A stretch of DNA of 64,000 nucleotides, from contig NZ_BAABJJ010000039.1 of the NCBI RefSeq assembly GCF_039543245.1, positions 62,001-126,000 on the forward strand, in the 5' to 3' direction. The stretch is from Algibacter_G agarivorans. Its GTDB lineage: Bacteria > Bacteroidota > Bacteroidia > Flavobacteriales > Flavobacteriaceae. The translations under genes and the position numbers were made by a program. The stretch's first letter is position 1. Each line of letters begins with the position of its first letter. This document shows, piece by piece, positions 17,227-26,847 of this stretch. The notes beneath the pieces are model-generated. The model saw only the letters and a list, made by a program, of their open reading frames with translations, was not told the DNA's origin and made no database searches.

Positions 17227-17320
17227 CGTCATTACGAGGAGCATTTTTTTTGCGACGTGGTAATCTCTTCCTTTTTAACAGATTGCCACATCACACAAAA
17301 AAGTGTAATTCGCAATGACG
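17227..17320. repeat. GTCATTGCGAGG-type dispersed repeat, copy 1
   Basis: Starts CGTCATTACGAGGAGC, has ACGTGGTAATCT and AGATTGCCACAT in inverse, and ends CGCAATGACG, so the whole unit is an imperfect inverted repeat. Copies also at 19764 and 41915. Confidence 0.75.
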
Positions 17321-17446
17321 TTTCATTGTTTTTATCTAAAAAGCCCTAGCCCCGATTGAGGCTTTGTTAAAGCTCTTTTTGTGTTGTTGCACTTATGCAA
17401 CACAAAAAAGCGACTGCCGAAAGCGGGAATTAGCTTCTAAAAAAAT

Positions 17447-18400
17447 TTAATCCACGTTTTCAATGCCTTTATAAGCCGCAATAACCTTTTTAACGAGTTT
17501 ATGGCGGATAACATCTTTATCGTCCAAAAATATCATGCCTACGCCTTCTACATTTTTTAAAATCAACAAGGCTTCTTTTAATCCAGATATGGTACGACGC
17601 GGTAAATCTATTTGCCCTGGATCGCCCGTTAAAAGAAACTTAGCGTTTTTCCCCATACGGGTTAAAAACATTTTCATTTGAGCGTGTGTGGTGTTTTGAC
17701 CTTCGTCTAAAATAACGAACGCATTATCTAAAGTACGTCCACGCATAAACGCTAATGGCGCTATTTGTATGGTACCTTTTTCAATATAATTTGCCAATTT
17801 TTCTGGAGCAATCATATCTCGCAACGCATCATACAACGGCTGCATATAGGGATCTAGTTTTTCTTTTAAATCGCCCGGTAAAAACCCAAGGTTCTCCCCT
17901 GCCTCTACTGCTGGTCTTGTTAAAATGATGCGCTTTACTTCTTTGTTTTTCAACGCTTGAACCGCCAATGCCACACCGGTATAGGTTTTACCCGTTCCTG
18001 CAGGGCCAATGGCAAAAACCATATCGTTTTTACGCATAAGCTCTACCATTTTACGTTGGTTGGCCGTTTGTGCTTTTATGAGTTTACCGCCTACTCCATG
18101 CACAATGGTTTCACCGCTTTGTTTAGAGGTCGTGTAATCATCGCTACTCTGGCTGGTTAACACGCGTTCTATAACATTTTCATCAAGTTTGTTATACTTA
18201 CCAAAATGTTTTAAAAGCATGGTAATACGGCGGTCAAATTCCTCGAGTAATTCCTCATCACCAAAGGCTTTGATTTTGTTACCGCGCGCGACTATTTTAA
18301 GTTTTGGAAAGTATTTTTTTAGAAGTACAATGTTGGCATTTTGTGCTCCAAAAAACTCTTTTGGAGAAATCTCTTCAAGTTCAATAATAATTTCGTTCAA
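17447..18400 (-). CDS. phoH: PhoH-like ATPase
   Basis: 317 residues. N-terminal KH-like region (about 15-65), then a P-loop ATPase: Walker A GPAGTGKT at 132-139 and Walker B VILDEGQN with Asp232-Glu233. This domain order is that of PhoH/YbeZ-type proteins, which act in RNA metabolism and ribosome maturation, often with YbeY. It is divergent from the SAM hydroxide adenosyltransferase gene. Confidence 0.95.
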   Translation of the reverse strand: MNEIIIELEEISPKEFFGAQNANIVLLKKYFPKLKIVARGNKIKAFGDEELLEEFDRRITMLLKHFGKYNKLDENVIERVLTSQSSDDYTTSKQSGETIVHGVGGKLIKAQTANQRKMVELMRKNDMVFAIGPAGTGKTYTGVALAVQALKNKEVKRIILTRPAVEAGENLGFLPGDLKEKLDPYMQPLYDALRDMIAPEKLANYIEKGTIQIAPLAFMRGRTLDNAFVILDEGQNTTHAQMKMFLTRMGKNAKFLLTGDPGQIDLPRRTISGLKEALLILKNVEGVGMIFLDDKDVIRHKLVKKVIAAYKGIENVD

Positions 18401-18543
18401 AGGCGTAGATTTAATTTTAAAATTTGAATCCGATTAATTGAAAATTTATAGGTAATCAGACAAAATGATTTCTTAGTTTTGTAAAACTCAAAAATACATA
18501 AATTTGAGTGACCTTTTATTAAAAACATATCAACAATTTGCTG

Positions 18544-19437
18544 ATGGCGATAATAACATTAACCACCGATTTTGGTGAAAAAGATTACTTTGCTGGCGCA
18601 ACAAAAGGCGCTATCTACAGTGAGCTGCCCGATGTGAAAATTGTTGATATCTCACATTCCGTATCGCCTTTTAATATCCCAGAAGCGGCTTACATGATTT
18701 GGAATGCGTATAATAGTTTTCCTAAAGGCACCATCCATATCATTGGCATAGATTCTGAAATTAACCCAGAAAACAAGCACATTGCTATTAAACTAGACGA
18801 CCATTATTTTATATGTGCCAACAATGGTATTATGAGTATGATATGCTCTGAAATTGCTCCCCAAAAAATTGTTGAAATTAACATCCATGATAAAATACAA
18901 ACCAGTTTTCCTGTTTTAGATGTATTTGTAAAAGTGGCTTGCCATATTGCTCGTGGTGGAACGCTTGAGGTTATTGGTAAAAGCATTGCTGAAATTAAGC
19001 CAATAAAGAACATTGCACCTTATGTAAATGACGACAAAACCCAAATTATTGGAAGTATTATTTATATTGATAATTATGGCAATGTGGTAACGAATATTAG
19101 TCGCAGCTTTTTTGAAACGATACAAAAAGGACGTGCTTTTGAAATTTCGGCACGTAACTATACATTTAAAAAAATACATAATAAATATAGTGATATAGTA
19201 AATTTTGATATCCCTGAAAATAAAAGGCACGATGAAGGCAGGAAATTAGTAGTTTTTAATTCTGGTGATTTTTTAGAAATTGCGGTTTATAAAAGTAACA
19301 GTGCCACCGTGGGTAGTGCATCTACACTTTTAGGGCTTGGTTTAATGGATGCCGTTAGCATTAGTTTTATTCCGTCTCCTATTATACCTAAAGGAAGAGA
19401 AATTCCGGAAACTATAACGAAGACCAGTGATTTCTAA
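18544..19437 (+). CDS. S-adenosyl-L-methionine hydroxide adenosyltransferase (DUF62)
   Basis: I start at the ATG at 18544 (MAIITLTTDFG), which matches the family start; the open frame has a TTG two codons earlier. 297 residues. Motifs: TLTTDFG with the catalytic Asp near residue 9, VDISH, AAYMIWNAYNSFPKGTIHIIGID, and YIDNYGNVVTNI. Family members split S-adenosylmethionine with water to adenosine and methionine. It precedes a small monooxygenase gene by 20 bp. Confidence 0.93.
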   Translation: MAIITLTTDFGEKDYFAGATKGAIYSELPDVKIVDISHSVSPFNIPEAAYMIWNAYNSFPKGTIHIIGIDSEINPENKHIAIKLDDHYFICANNGIMSMICSEIAPQKIVEINIHDKIQTSFPVLDVFVKVACHIARGGTLEVIGKSIAEIKPIKNIAPYVNDDKTQIIGSIIYIDNYGNVVTNISRSFFETIQKGRAFEISARNYTFKKIHNKYSDIVNFDIPENKRHDEGRKLVVFNSGDFLEIAVYKSNSATVGSASTLLGLGLMDAVSISFIPSPIIPKGREIPETITKTSDF

Positions 19438-19457
19438 TTTAAAAAGATGCATCTTTT

Positions 19458-19754
19458 ATGTTTGTAAGAATAGTGAAAATGGGGTTTTATGAGGAGAATA
19501 TTGAAACCTTCCTTTCAAATTTTGATAAAAACAAAGCAAAGATTAGACGTTTTGAAGGGTGCCAATTTTTAGAATTATATAGAGACAAAAACGACCCAAC
19601 TATCTTTTTTACCTATAGTTATTGGGATTCTGAAGATGCGTTGGAAAGCTATAGAAAATCTGATTTATTTAAAGGGGTTTGGTCGGTTACTAAACCACTT
19701 TTTAGTATACCGGCTGAAGCATGGAGTGTTGATAAGTTGGAAAGTTTAAAATAA
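19458..19754 (+). CDS. Antibiotic biosynthesis monooxygenase (ABM) domain protein
   Basis: 98 residues of the ABM/YgiN dimeric alpha+beta fold. The core FVRIVKMGFYEENIETFLSNF, EGCQFLELYRDKNDPTIFFTYSYW and the helix ALESYRKSDLFKGVW are typical. Members include quinol monooxygenases, but many have no known substrate. It is likely co-transcribed with the preceding gene. Confidence 0.85.
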   Translation: MFVRIVKMGFYEENIETFLSNFDKNKAKIRRFEGCQFLELYRDKNDPTIFFTYSYWDSEDALESYRKSDLFKGVWSVTKPLFSIPAEAWSVDKLESLK

Positions 19755-19763
19755 CAAATGAAC

Positions 19764-19851
19764 CGTCATTGCGAGACAAATTAATAAATTTGTAGTGGCA
19801 ATCTGTTAAATTATAAAAAGATTACCACGTCGTTACCTCCTCGTAATAACG
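19764..19851. repeat. GTCATTGCGAGG-type dispersed repeat, copy 2
   Basis: CGTCATTGCGAG at the left, GTGGCAATCTGTT and AAGATTACCACGTCG in inverse, TCGTAATAACG at the right. It fills the gap before gldF. Confidence 0.75.
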
Positions 19852-19866
19852 TACAAAACAAAACAA

Positions 19867-20583
19867 ATGTTAGCAATACTAAAAAAAGAAATAAACTCAT
19901 TTTTCGCCTCGCCCATAGGCTATTTGGTAATTGCTGTTTTTTTAGTTTTAAACGGTTTATTTCTTTGGCTATTTAAAGGTGAGTTTAATATCCTTGATTA
20001 TGGGTTTGCAGAGGTATCCTCTTTCTTTTTATTAGCGCCTTGGATATTAATTTTCCTAATTCCTGCGGTTACCATGCGCAGTTTTTCAGATGAAAAAAAA
20101 CAAGGCACTTTGGAGTTATTACTGACTAAACCTATTTCGCATTTCAATATTGTTTTAGGCAAGTATTTTGGTGCGTTTATATTAATTCTGTTTGCACTAG
20201 TACCAACCTTACTTTATGTTTATACGGTTTATCGATTGGGTAATCCGGTTGGTAATTTAGATATGGGCAGCACGCTCGGCTCCTATTTTGGCTTGTTATT
20301 TCTAGTAGCTGCCTATACCGCCATTGGTGTGTTTGCATCAACAATATCCGATAATCAAATTGTGGCATTTATTACATCTGTATTTATTTGCTTTTTGTTT
20401 TATATTGGTTTTAAAGGCATTGCAGACTTTACCTCAAGTGATTTCATAGAACAATTGGGCATGAGTGCACATTATAAAAGCATGAGTCGTGGCGTTTTAG
20501 ATACCCGGGATATTTTATATTTTTTAAGTATTACGGGCTTCTTTTTAATGCTAACCAAACTAAATATTAACAAAGCCAAGTAG
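19867..20583 (+). CDS. gldF: Gliding motility ABC transporter permease GldF
   Basis: 238 residues, six membrane helices, ABC-2 permease type. The start MLAILKKEINSFFASPIGYLVIAVFL and the cytoplasmic TMRSFSDEKKQGTLELLLTKPIS loop match GldF. With GldG and the ATPase GldA it forms a transporter needed for gliding in Flavobacterium; gldA is not in this window. Its TAG stop is followed at once by the ATG of the next gene. Confidence 0.95.
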   Translation: MLAILKKEINSFFASPIGYLVIAVFLVLNGLFLWLFKGEFNILDYGFAEVSSFFLLAPWILIFLIPAVTMRSFSDEKKQGTLELLLTKPISHFNIVLGKYFGAFILILFALVPTLLYVYTVYRLGNPVGNLDMGSTLGSYFGLLFLVAAYTAIGVFASTISDNQIVAFITSVFICFLFYIGFKGIADFTSSDFIEQLGMSAHYKSMSRGVLDTRDILYFLSITGFFLMLTKLNINKAK

Positions 20584-21069
20584 ATGATAGTAACGCCTTT
20601 ATTTGTTGTTTTTTTAGTTATTGTATTTATCCTCGTTTGGCTATTTATCAATACAATTGATAAACGTAAATGGCTGACAATTCTAGTAAGTTTGGTGTTA
20701 ACGCCTATTGTTTATTTTTATCTGTTTTACCCGATGCTGAACATTTTTAGTAGTTATCATCATGAAAAACATTTTGATGATGAGGCTTGGAAAGACAAAC
20801 CTAGCTTGCGCTATGAAATGAGTAATGAAATTATTGATGATAGTTTACTCATCGGAAAAACTAAAGCCGAAGTAGAAACCCTTTTAGGAAACCCCGAATG
20901 GTTTGGTTGGGATGAAAATCTAAAGGCAAATTCAAATCATAAATGGAATTACAATTTAGGATTAGAACCAGGAGCATTTAATAACATGCAGGAGTGCATA
21001 GAACTAAAATTTAGGAATAATAAGGTTGAATTAATAAAGCCTTATCAATTAGAAAAGACTTTTGAATAA
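20584..21069 (+). CDS. Unknown membrane protein inserted between gldF and gldG
   Basis: 161 residues. Two N-terminal membrane helices (about 4-22 and 32-52) are followed by a soluble domain of about 105 residues. That domain contains LIGKTKAEVETLLGNP, which resembles the GMsxxEVxxLLGxP motif of the SmpA/BamE outer-membrane fold, then a beta-rich tail (WNYNLGLEP, ECIELKFRNNKVELI). It starts directly after the gldF stop and overlaps gldG by 8 bp, so it is translated within the gld operon. gldF and gldG are usually adjacent. I do not recognise a named family; a lipoprotein-independent accessory to GldFG is a guess. Confidence 0.75.
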   Translation: MIVTPLFVVFLVIVFILVWLFINTIDKRKWLTILVSLVLTPIVYFYLFYPMLNIFSSYHHEKHFDDEAWKDKPSLRYEMSNEIIDDSLLIGKTKAEVETLLGNPEWFGWDENLKANSNHKWNYNLGLEPGAFNNMQECIELKFRNNKVELIKPYQLEKTFE

Positions 21070-22729
21070 GAACTTAAAACACATATTAATTCTCGTCATC
21101 GCTTTAATTGCAATTAACTTCATTAGCAGTAACTTTTACAAACGCTTCGATTTAACATCAGATAAACGCTATACGTTAAGCGAATCGGCAATTCATGTTA
21201 TAAAAGATTTAGAATCCCCCATAGTTATAGATGTGTTTTTAGAAGGTAATGATTTCCCTTCGGAATTTAGACGTCTTCAAAAAGAGACCAAACAATTACT
21301 AGAAGAGTTTTCCGCAGAAAACAACAATATTATTTTCAATTTTATTAATCCGCTAGAAAACGAATCCACTAGAGCGCGCAATATGCAGCAACTTACTCAG
21401 CGTGGCTTAACACCAATGCAACTTAGCGTTCAAGAAAGTGGAAAATCTTCGCAAGCCGTTATTTTTCCTTGGGCGTTGGCGAGTTATAATGAAGAAACCG
21501 TTGTTATTCCTTTAGTAAAAAATAAAATTGGTGCAACACAACAAGAACTCGTTAGTAATTCTGTACAACATTTAGAGTACGCTTTCGCGGATGGATTTAG
21601 TAAACTCATTAAACCAAAACGTCGTAAAATCGCCATTTTAAAAGGTAACAAGCAGTTAGAGGATAAATACATTGCCGATTTCGTTAAAAAACTAGGCGAA
21701 TATTATTTTATAGCGCCGTTTACTTTAGATAGCGTTGCTAGCAATCCTCAAAAAACACTTGCAGATATTAAAGCCTTTGATTTAATAATTTCTGCAAAAC
21801 CTACCGAAGCCTTTTCTGAAGAAGAAAAATTAGTATTAGACCAGTATACCATGAATGGTGGCAAAAGCCTGTGGCTCATTGATGCCGTAGCTATAGAAAA
21901 AGACAGTTTATACAACGCTAGCGGAACTAATTTTGCAGTAAATAGGGATTTAAATTTAACCGATTTCTTTTTTAAATATGGCGTTCGTATAAACCCAGTT
22001 ATGGTAAGTACGCTTTACTCTGCACCTATTACTTTGGCTATGGGCGAAGGGAGCGAATCTCAATTTCAGCATTTAAAATGGCCGTATTCGCCATTGGCAG
22101 GTTCTAGTAGCAACCATCCTATTGTCAATAATTTGAATTTAGTAAAATTCGATTTTGCCAATCAAATGGATACCCTAAAAAATAACATCAAAAAAACCAT
22201 TCTTTTAGAAACGGCGCCTTTAACAAGATTAGAAGGCACACCAAAAGAGGTTAGTTTAGAAGTAGTCACTAAAGAACAAGACCCCACATCCTTCAACAAA
22301 GGCAATCAAACGCTTGCTGTTTTATTAGAAGGTGAATTTAATTCGGTTTACAGTAATCGTATAAAACCATTTAAACTTCTGGAAGAAAAAGATAAAAGTA
22401 TCGCAACAAAAATGATTGTAATTGCAGATGGCGATGTGATCAAAAACAATGTGATTAGAAATGCTCCCCAAGAATTAGGTTTTGATAGATGGACTGGACA
22501 AACATACGGCAACAAAGAATTTTTACTGAATGCCGTTAATTACTTATTGGACGATAGCGGACTTATAAACATTCGTTCAAAGGAAATGGCAGTAGCCTTC
22601 TTAGATCAGCAAAAAATAGCAGCTCAAAAAACCAAGTGGCAACTTATAAACATCTTATTACCACTGGTGTTATTAGCCATGTTTGGTTTAGTGTTCAACT
22701 ACCTCCGAAAGAAAAAATACACTTCTTAA
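21062..22729 (+). CDS. gldG: Gliding motility ABC transporter component GldG
   Basis: 555 residues from a TTG start that overlaps the previous gene by 8 bp; no in-frame ATG gives a better match. An N-terminal membrane helix (about 7-24) leads to FYKRFDLTSDKRYTLS, the hallmark of GldG and related ABC-type auxiliary proteins. A large periplasmic domain follows, and a final helix lies near 520-545 before RKKKYTS. Confidence 0.95.
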   Translation: MNKNLKHILILVIALIAINFISSNFYKRFDLTSDKRYTLSESAIHVIKDLESPIVIDVFLEGNDFPSEFRRLQKETKQLLEEFSAENNNIIFNFINPLENESTRARNMQQLTQRGLTPMQLSVQESGKSSQAVIFPWALASYNEETVVIPLVKNKIGATQQELVSNSVQHLEYAFADGFSKLIKPKRRKIAILKGNKQLEDKYIADFVKKLGEYYFIAPFTLDSVASNPQKTLADIKAFDLIISAKPTEAFSEEEKLVLDQYTMNGGKSLWLIDAVAIEKDSLYNASGTNFAVNRDLNLTDFFFKYGVRINPVMVSTLYSAPITLAMGEGSESQFQHLKWPYSPLAGSSSNHPIVNNLNLVKFDFANQMDTLKNNIKKTILLETAPLTRLEGTPKEVSLEVVTKEQDPTSFNKGNQTLAVLLEGEFNSVYSNRIKPFKLLEEKDKSIATKMIVIADGDVIKNNVIRNAPQELGFDRWTGQTYGNKEFLLNAVNYLLDDSGLINIRSKEMAVAFLDQQKIAAQKTKWQLINILLPLVLLAMFGLVFNYLRKKKYTS

Positions 22730-22768
22730 ATGTTAATAAGTTTGTTTCCAAATATAAGCAGTTTGGAA

Positions 22769-22776
22769 TATATTTG
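22769..22776 (+). promoter_or_regulatory. Candidate -7 promoter box of dnaN
   Basis: TATATTTG matches TAnnTTTG and lies 37 bp before the dnaN ATG. A TTTG at 22741 is 24 bp further up, slightly longer than usual spacing. Confidence 0.4.
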
Positions 22777-22813
22777 TAAGTAGCATAATTACAAACTAAA
22801 CGAAGCTTTTTAG

Positions 22814-23932
22814 ATGAAATTTATAGTATCAAGTACTTATTTATTAAAACAATTACAGGTTTTAGGTGGCGTTATTAATAGCTCAAACACCTTACCGATT
22901 TTAGATAATTTTTTATTTGAATTAGATCATACCAAACTAACGGTTTCGGCTAGCGATTTAGAAACTACTATGGCTTCTACTCTAGATGTGGAAAGTGACA
23001 ACAAAGGCAGTGTTGCTATACCTGCGCGTTTGTTATTGGATACTCTAAAAACCTTTCCTGAGCAACCTTTAACCTTTGTTATTGAAGACAATAACACGGT
23101 TGAAATTAGCTCTAATCATGGTAAATATGCTTTGGCTTATGCCGATGGGAATGAATTTCCAAAAGCCGTGGCACTAGAAGACCCTAGTAAAACGGTTATA
23201 ACTGGCGATGTTTTAGCAACTGCCATTAGCAAAACTATTTTTGCTGCTGGAAACGACGATTTACGCCCTGTAATGAGTGGTGTGTTTTTTCAGTTTTCAA
23301 CAGAAGGCTTAACATTTGTAGCTACAGATGCTCATAAATTGGTAAAATATACGCGAGAAGATGTAAAAGCAAATCAGGTCGCTGAGTTTATTATGCCTAA
23401 AAAACCTTTGAATCTTTTAAAGGGGATTTTAGCAGCAAGTGAAGATGATGTAACGATTGAATACAACGAAAGCAACGCGAAATTCACGTTTGAAAATTCA
23501 GAATTAATTTGTCGTTTAATTGATGGGAAATATCCAAATTACGAAGCGGTAATTCCTAAAGAGAATCCTAATAAATTAGTAATAGATAGAAATCAGTTTT
23601 TAAACTCTGTGCGTCGTGTTAGTATTTTTTCTAACAAAACAACACATCAAATACGTTTAAAAATTGCTGGTGCTGAACTTAATATCTCTGCTGAAGATAT
23701 TGATTACAGTAATAAAGCCGAAGAACGCTTAACGTGCGATTATCAAGGTGATGATATGCAAATTGGCTTTAACTCACGTTTTTTAACAGAGATGTTGAAC
23801 AACTTAACTTCAGATGAAGTGCAGTTAGAAATGAGCATGCCAAATAGAGCTGGTATCTTAACTCCTATTGATGGTCTTGATGAAGGTGAACATATTACGA
23901 TGTTGGTGATGCCTGTGATGTTGAATAGTTAA
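22814..23932 (+). CDS. dnaN: DNA polymerase III beta subunit (sliding clamp)
   Basis: 372 residues, the normal length, three clamp domains. Starts MKFIVSSTYLLKQLQVLGGVI and ends with the conserved hydrophobic HITMLVMPVMLNS tail. It encircles DNA and tethers the polymerase. It is next to gldG but has its own promoter box, and is followed by a repeat-rich gap. Confidence 0.97.
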   Translation: MKFIVSSTYLLKQLQVLGGVINSSNTLPILDNFLFELDHTKLTVSASDLETTMASTLDVESDNKGSVAIPARLLLDTLKTFPEQPLTFVIEDNNTVEISSNHGKYALAYADGNEFPKAVALEDPSKTVITGDVLATAISKTIFAAGNDDLRPVMSGVFFQFSTEGLTFVATDAHKLVKYTREDVKANQVAEFIMPKKPLNLLKGILAASEDDVTIEYNESNAKFTFENSELICRLIDGKYPNYEAVIPKENPNKLVIDRNQFLNSVRRVSIFSNKTTHQIRLKIAGAELNISAEDIDYSNKAEERLTCDYQGDDMQIGFNSRFLTEMLNNLTSDEVQLEMSMPNRAGILTPIDGLDEGEHITMLVMPVMLNS

Positions 23933-24342
23933 ATTCCTGCTAATCCCGATAGCTATCGGGAAGGAATCTCATGATATAAAAGTGGTAATCTTTAATTAGG
24001 TTGCTGCTTTTTTTTGTCGCCCCTGCCTGCCGGGAGGGAGGCTAAGACGCAAAGTTTTAATTATGGAAATAACCATAATGCATCATGTTTTTTTTTTAAT
24101 TTCTATTTTGTTTTAATCTACTTCAAATTGAACATAACAATTTAACTTAATACTTGATTTCTCAGGAAAGCAACGAGCTAGGTTTAACTCATGATAAAAA
24201 ACATTAAAACGATTTTTTATCGTAGAATCATCAAACGAATCTCTCCAAAAATACAGCGCCTTTCAGTTTTAAAAACATGAGCTAACTAACAAGTGCGTTA
24301 AAGATTAAGGTCCCAACAGCTATCGGGATTAGTAGGAATTCA
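23933..24342. repeat. Inverted repeat copies bounding a gene-free gap after dnaN
   Basis: AATTCCTGCTAATCCCGATAGC at 23933 reappears inverted near 24318-24342 (GCTATCGGGATTAGTAGGAATT). Between them are a GCCCCTGCCTGCCGGGAGG palindrome, a poly-T run, an AAGACGCAAAG repeat and A/T-rich sequence. I see no gene in the 423-bp gap. Confidence 0.6.
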
Positions 24343-24355
24343 CTAACTAACAAAA

Positions 24356-24694
24356 CTAAGAGATAAAAGTAATAGTAAATGGGTATACTGGAGTTTCGCC
24401 TCGGCTTGCTTTTATAGCATTTACAATAGGAAATATAACCGATACTATTCCTAAAACTATAAAGCCGAGCAGTCCTAAACCGAAAAACAGGATTAACGGT
24501 ACACAAATAATGCACCACAGGATTAAACTTAATTGAAAGTTTATAATGTTTTTACCGTGCGCATCCATATGATACACTTTTTCCTTTTGTGTAAGCCACA
24601 GTACCAATGGTAATAATAAACTACCAAAGCCTGTTACTAAGGTTACTAATTGACTTAAATGGGTAATGACTAAAAGTTGATTATCTTGACGCAT
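24356..24694 (-). CDS. DUF4870 membrane protein
   Basis: I choose the ATG at 24694 (MRQDNQLLVITHLSQL), giving 112 residues; the open frame extends 16 unconserved codons upstream. Four hydrophobic segments and the KVYHMDAHGKNIINFQLSLI motif are typical of DUF4870 (Tic20-like) small membrane proteins. Function unknown. It stands alone. Confidence 0.82.
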   Translation of the reverse strand: MRQDNQLLVITHLSQLVTLVTGFGSLLLPLVLWLTQKEKVYHMDAHGKNIINFQLSLILWCIICVPLILFFGLGLLGFIVLGIVSVIFPIVNAIKASRGETPVYPFTITFIS

Positions 24695-24796
24695 GATGAT
24701 TATTATGTATTGATTGACACTAATATGACGCATGAAAACCAAAAATGTTACATCGATTGAATACCATTTCTGTTATAAATTCTAAATATTTAAGAA

Positions 24797-25642
24797 TCAA
24801 TTGGAAATTTGCATAACCAAAAGAGGGATATCAATTTTAAATGCAAACTTCTCTACGGTATGTGTTGTAAACAAACGTTCTAAAAAAGAATGTTTTTTAT
24901 TCATTATGGCTAGCATTTTAATGTCATTATTCACAATATAATTATGAACCGTATTAAACATATCTGCGCTATTTGTATCTATAAATTCATGATTAGCTTC
25001 ACTAAAATTGGTCTTAAAAAATTCCATATTATCATAAGCATCAGAAACCAAATGGTTTTGATCCGCAAGATGTACGATGTGCAAAAACGAATTATTTAAA
25101 ATCATCATGTCATTCAATGCTTTTAAATCTTCAATATTAAATAGTTTTAAATTAGTAGTCACAAAAACAAGTTTATCCAATACTTTAAACTTACAACCTT
25201 CGGGTATTGCTAAAACAGGGGTTTTACAACGTTGCATAACACGAACCGTATTACTTCCAAAAAGTATTTTCTCCAACCCAGAAGCGCCTTTTGTCCCCAT
25301 AACAACCATGTCGATGTCATGCTTTTCTGAAACTTGATTTATAGAATCTATAAAATTATCATAGTCTACAATGGAATAGAAATTATGCTTATCATTTTTC
25401 TTCTCTTCTTTTACTTTTGAAATAATGTTATTTATAGACTTTTTAGCAGCATCAATCAACGTTTTATAAATAGTAGCCGATGACCCAACTAACATCATAT
25501 CATCAGAAATAAAAGACGATGCCTTTTGCACATTTAGAATATAAAAACGGCAACTTTCATCCTTGAATAATTCCATGGCATAGTTAATGGCATTCATAGA
25601 ATTTTTGGAAAAATCTGTGGGTAGTAGTATGTTTTTCATCAC
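24797..25642 (-). CDS. Universal stress protein, two Usp domains
   Basis: 281 residues. The first domain (about 1-147) has the ATP-binding motif GTKGASGLEKILFGSN with Gly116, Gly119 and Gly129-Ser130. The second domain (about 150-279) lacks that motif, so it is likely not nucleotide-binding. Such tandem UspA proteins respond to stress or starvation. Starts MMKNILLPTDFS. Confidence 0.92.
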   Translation of the reverse strand: MMKNILLPTDFSKNSMNAINYAMELFKDESCRFYILNVQKASSFISDDMMLVGSSATIYKTLIDAAKKSINNIISKVKEEKKNDKHNFYSIVDYDNFIDSINQVSEKHDIDMVVMGTKGASGLEKILFGSNTVRVMQRCKTPVLAIPEGCKFKVLDKLVFVTTNLKLFNIEDLKALNDMMILNNSFLHIVHLADQNHLVSDAYDNMEFFKTNFSEANHEFIDTNSADMFNTVHNYIVNNDIKMLAIMNKKHSFLERLFTTHTVEKFAFKIDIPLLVMQISN

Positions 25643-25982
25643 AACAAAAAATTGATTTCTAAGTAGTCTTTGGTCGTAAACACAGCAACATTAAATTTGT
25701 TTCTTTTTGCACCCTTTCCACTTGTTTTTAATAGCCTGATGCTAGGCTTCACCTCATAAAAAGTAAATTAAAATGACATAAAAAATAATTCAAATTATAA
25801 AAATAGTCTGTTTACAACCAAACACTAGGTAAATATAGAAGTCAACCCTAAGTAAAACTATGACAATTATCAGGTACTTTGCACATATTGTAATTCAAAT
25901 AAAAATTAGCATAATAATTGAAAGCATTGTATTTTCGGCACAATAAATGTTAACTGGTACGTTATAACTTAAATATAATTTT
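25643..25982. other. Divergent gap between usp and DUF3108 genes
   Basis: 340 bp of A/T-rich DNA between divergently transcribed genes. It must hold both promoters, but no TAnnTTTG box with good spacing stands out and I see no gene or repeat. Confidence 0.4.
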
Positions 25983-26735
25983 ATGCTGCGTATATCTTTT
26001 TTATTAGTTTGCTTATTTACATTATCATTAAGTGCCCAAAACAATGCCATTGGTGCTGGCGAAAAATTGACTTACACCGCTTCTTATAACATGTCGGGTA
26101 TTTTAACAGATTTAGCACAAGTTACCATGCAAACCAGTGCTGTAAAAACATCTAAAACCACGCTTTTAAGATTAAAATGCACGGCAACTACTTACAGTAA
26201 ATGGGATAGTTTTTTTAAGATCAGGGATTTATATGAAAGCTATGTAAACCCAAAAACCTTAACACCATATTTGTATAACAGAGATATTAATGAAGGTACT
26301 TATTACAAGAACATGAAGTACACCTTTAGCCATAAAACAAAAACGGTTAAAACAATCCAAAAGAAAAGGAAATACGAAGAAAAGAAAACCGTTTCTATAG
26401 GTTCTGGCACAAAAGATATTATATCAACATTATATAGTTTAAGAACATTTGATATGACTAACTTGAGCAAAGGAACAAGTAAAGTATTTACAATTTTATT
26501 CGACAGAGAGGAAGTTAAAGGCAAAGTAACCTATTTAGGTAAAGAAACCATATCTACAGCTATTGGCAATAAAGCATGTTATAAACTATCTGTAGGTGCC
26601 GTTGATTCAAATACCGTTAACGGTACATTATGGTTTACCGCCGATGAAAACAAAATACCTGTATACGGGAAATTTAAAATACCAGTTGGTAATGGTGAAT
26701 TAAAAATAAAGTCGGCTACAGGATTAAGAAACTAA
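25983..26735 (+). CDS. DUF3108 exported protein
   Basis: 250 residues with a signal peptide (MLRISFLLVCLFTLSLSAQNN, cleavage near residue 19). The rest is beta-rich, with GAGEKLTYTASYNMSGILTDLAQ, CTATTYSKWDSFFKIRDLYESYV and LWFTADENKIPVYGKFKIPVG, the pattern of DUF3108 periplasmic proteins. Function unknown; related proteins bind or process cell-surface lipids or polysaccharides by speculation only. Confidence 0.85.
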   Translation: MLRISFLLVCLFTLSLSAQNNAIGAGEKLTYTASYNMSGILTDLAQVTMQTSAVKTSKTTLLRLKCTATTYSKWDSFFKIRDLYESYVNPKTLTPYLYNRDINEGTYYKNMKYTFSHKTKTVKTIQKKRKYEEKKTVSIGSGTKDIISTLYSLRTFDMTNLSKGTSKVFTILFDREEVKGKVTYLGKETISTAIGNKACYKLSVGAVDSNTVNGTLWFTADENKIPVYGKFKIPVGNGELKIKSATGLRN

Positions 26736-26807
26736 GCAATTATGAAATGAGCCATACAAAAGGTTGAAACCAACCGAAATGTTAATTGGCGAATTACACT
26801 ATGACTC

Positions 26808-26821
26808 CCGATAGCTATCGG
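26808..26821. repeat. CCGATAGCTATCGG palindrome
   Basis: Perfect 14-bp palindrome in a gap. The same core is at 23945-23960, 43074-43089, 46072-46085 and, shortened, 47790-47801. Confidence 0.7.
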
Positions 26822-26847
26822 CATAAAAAACAAATAAATATCTACAG

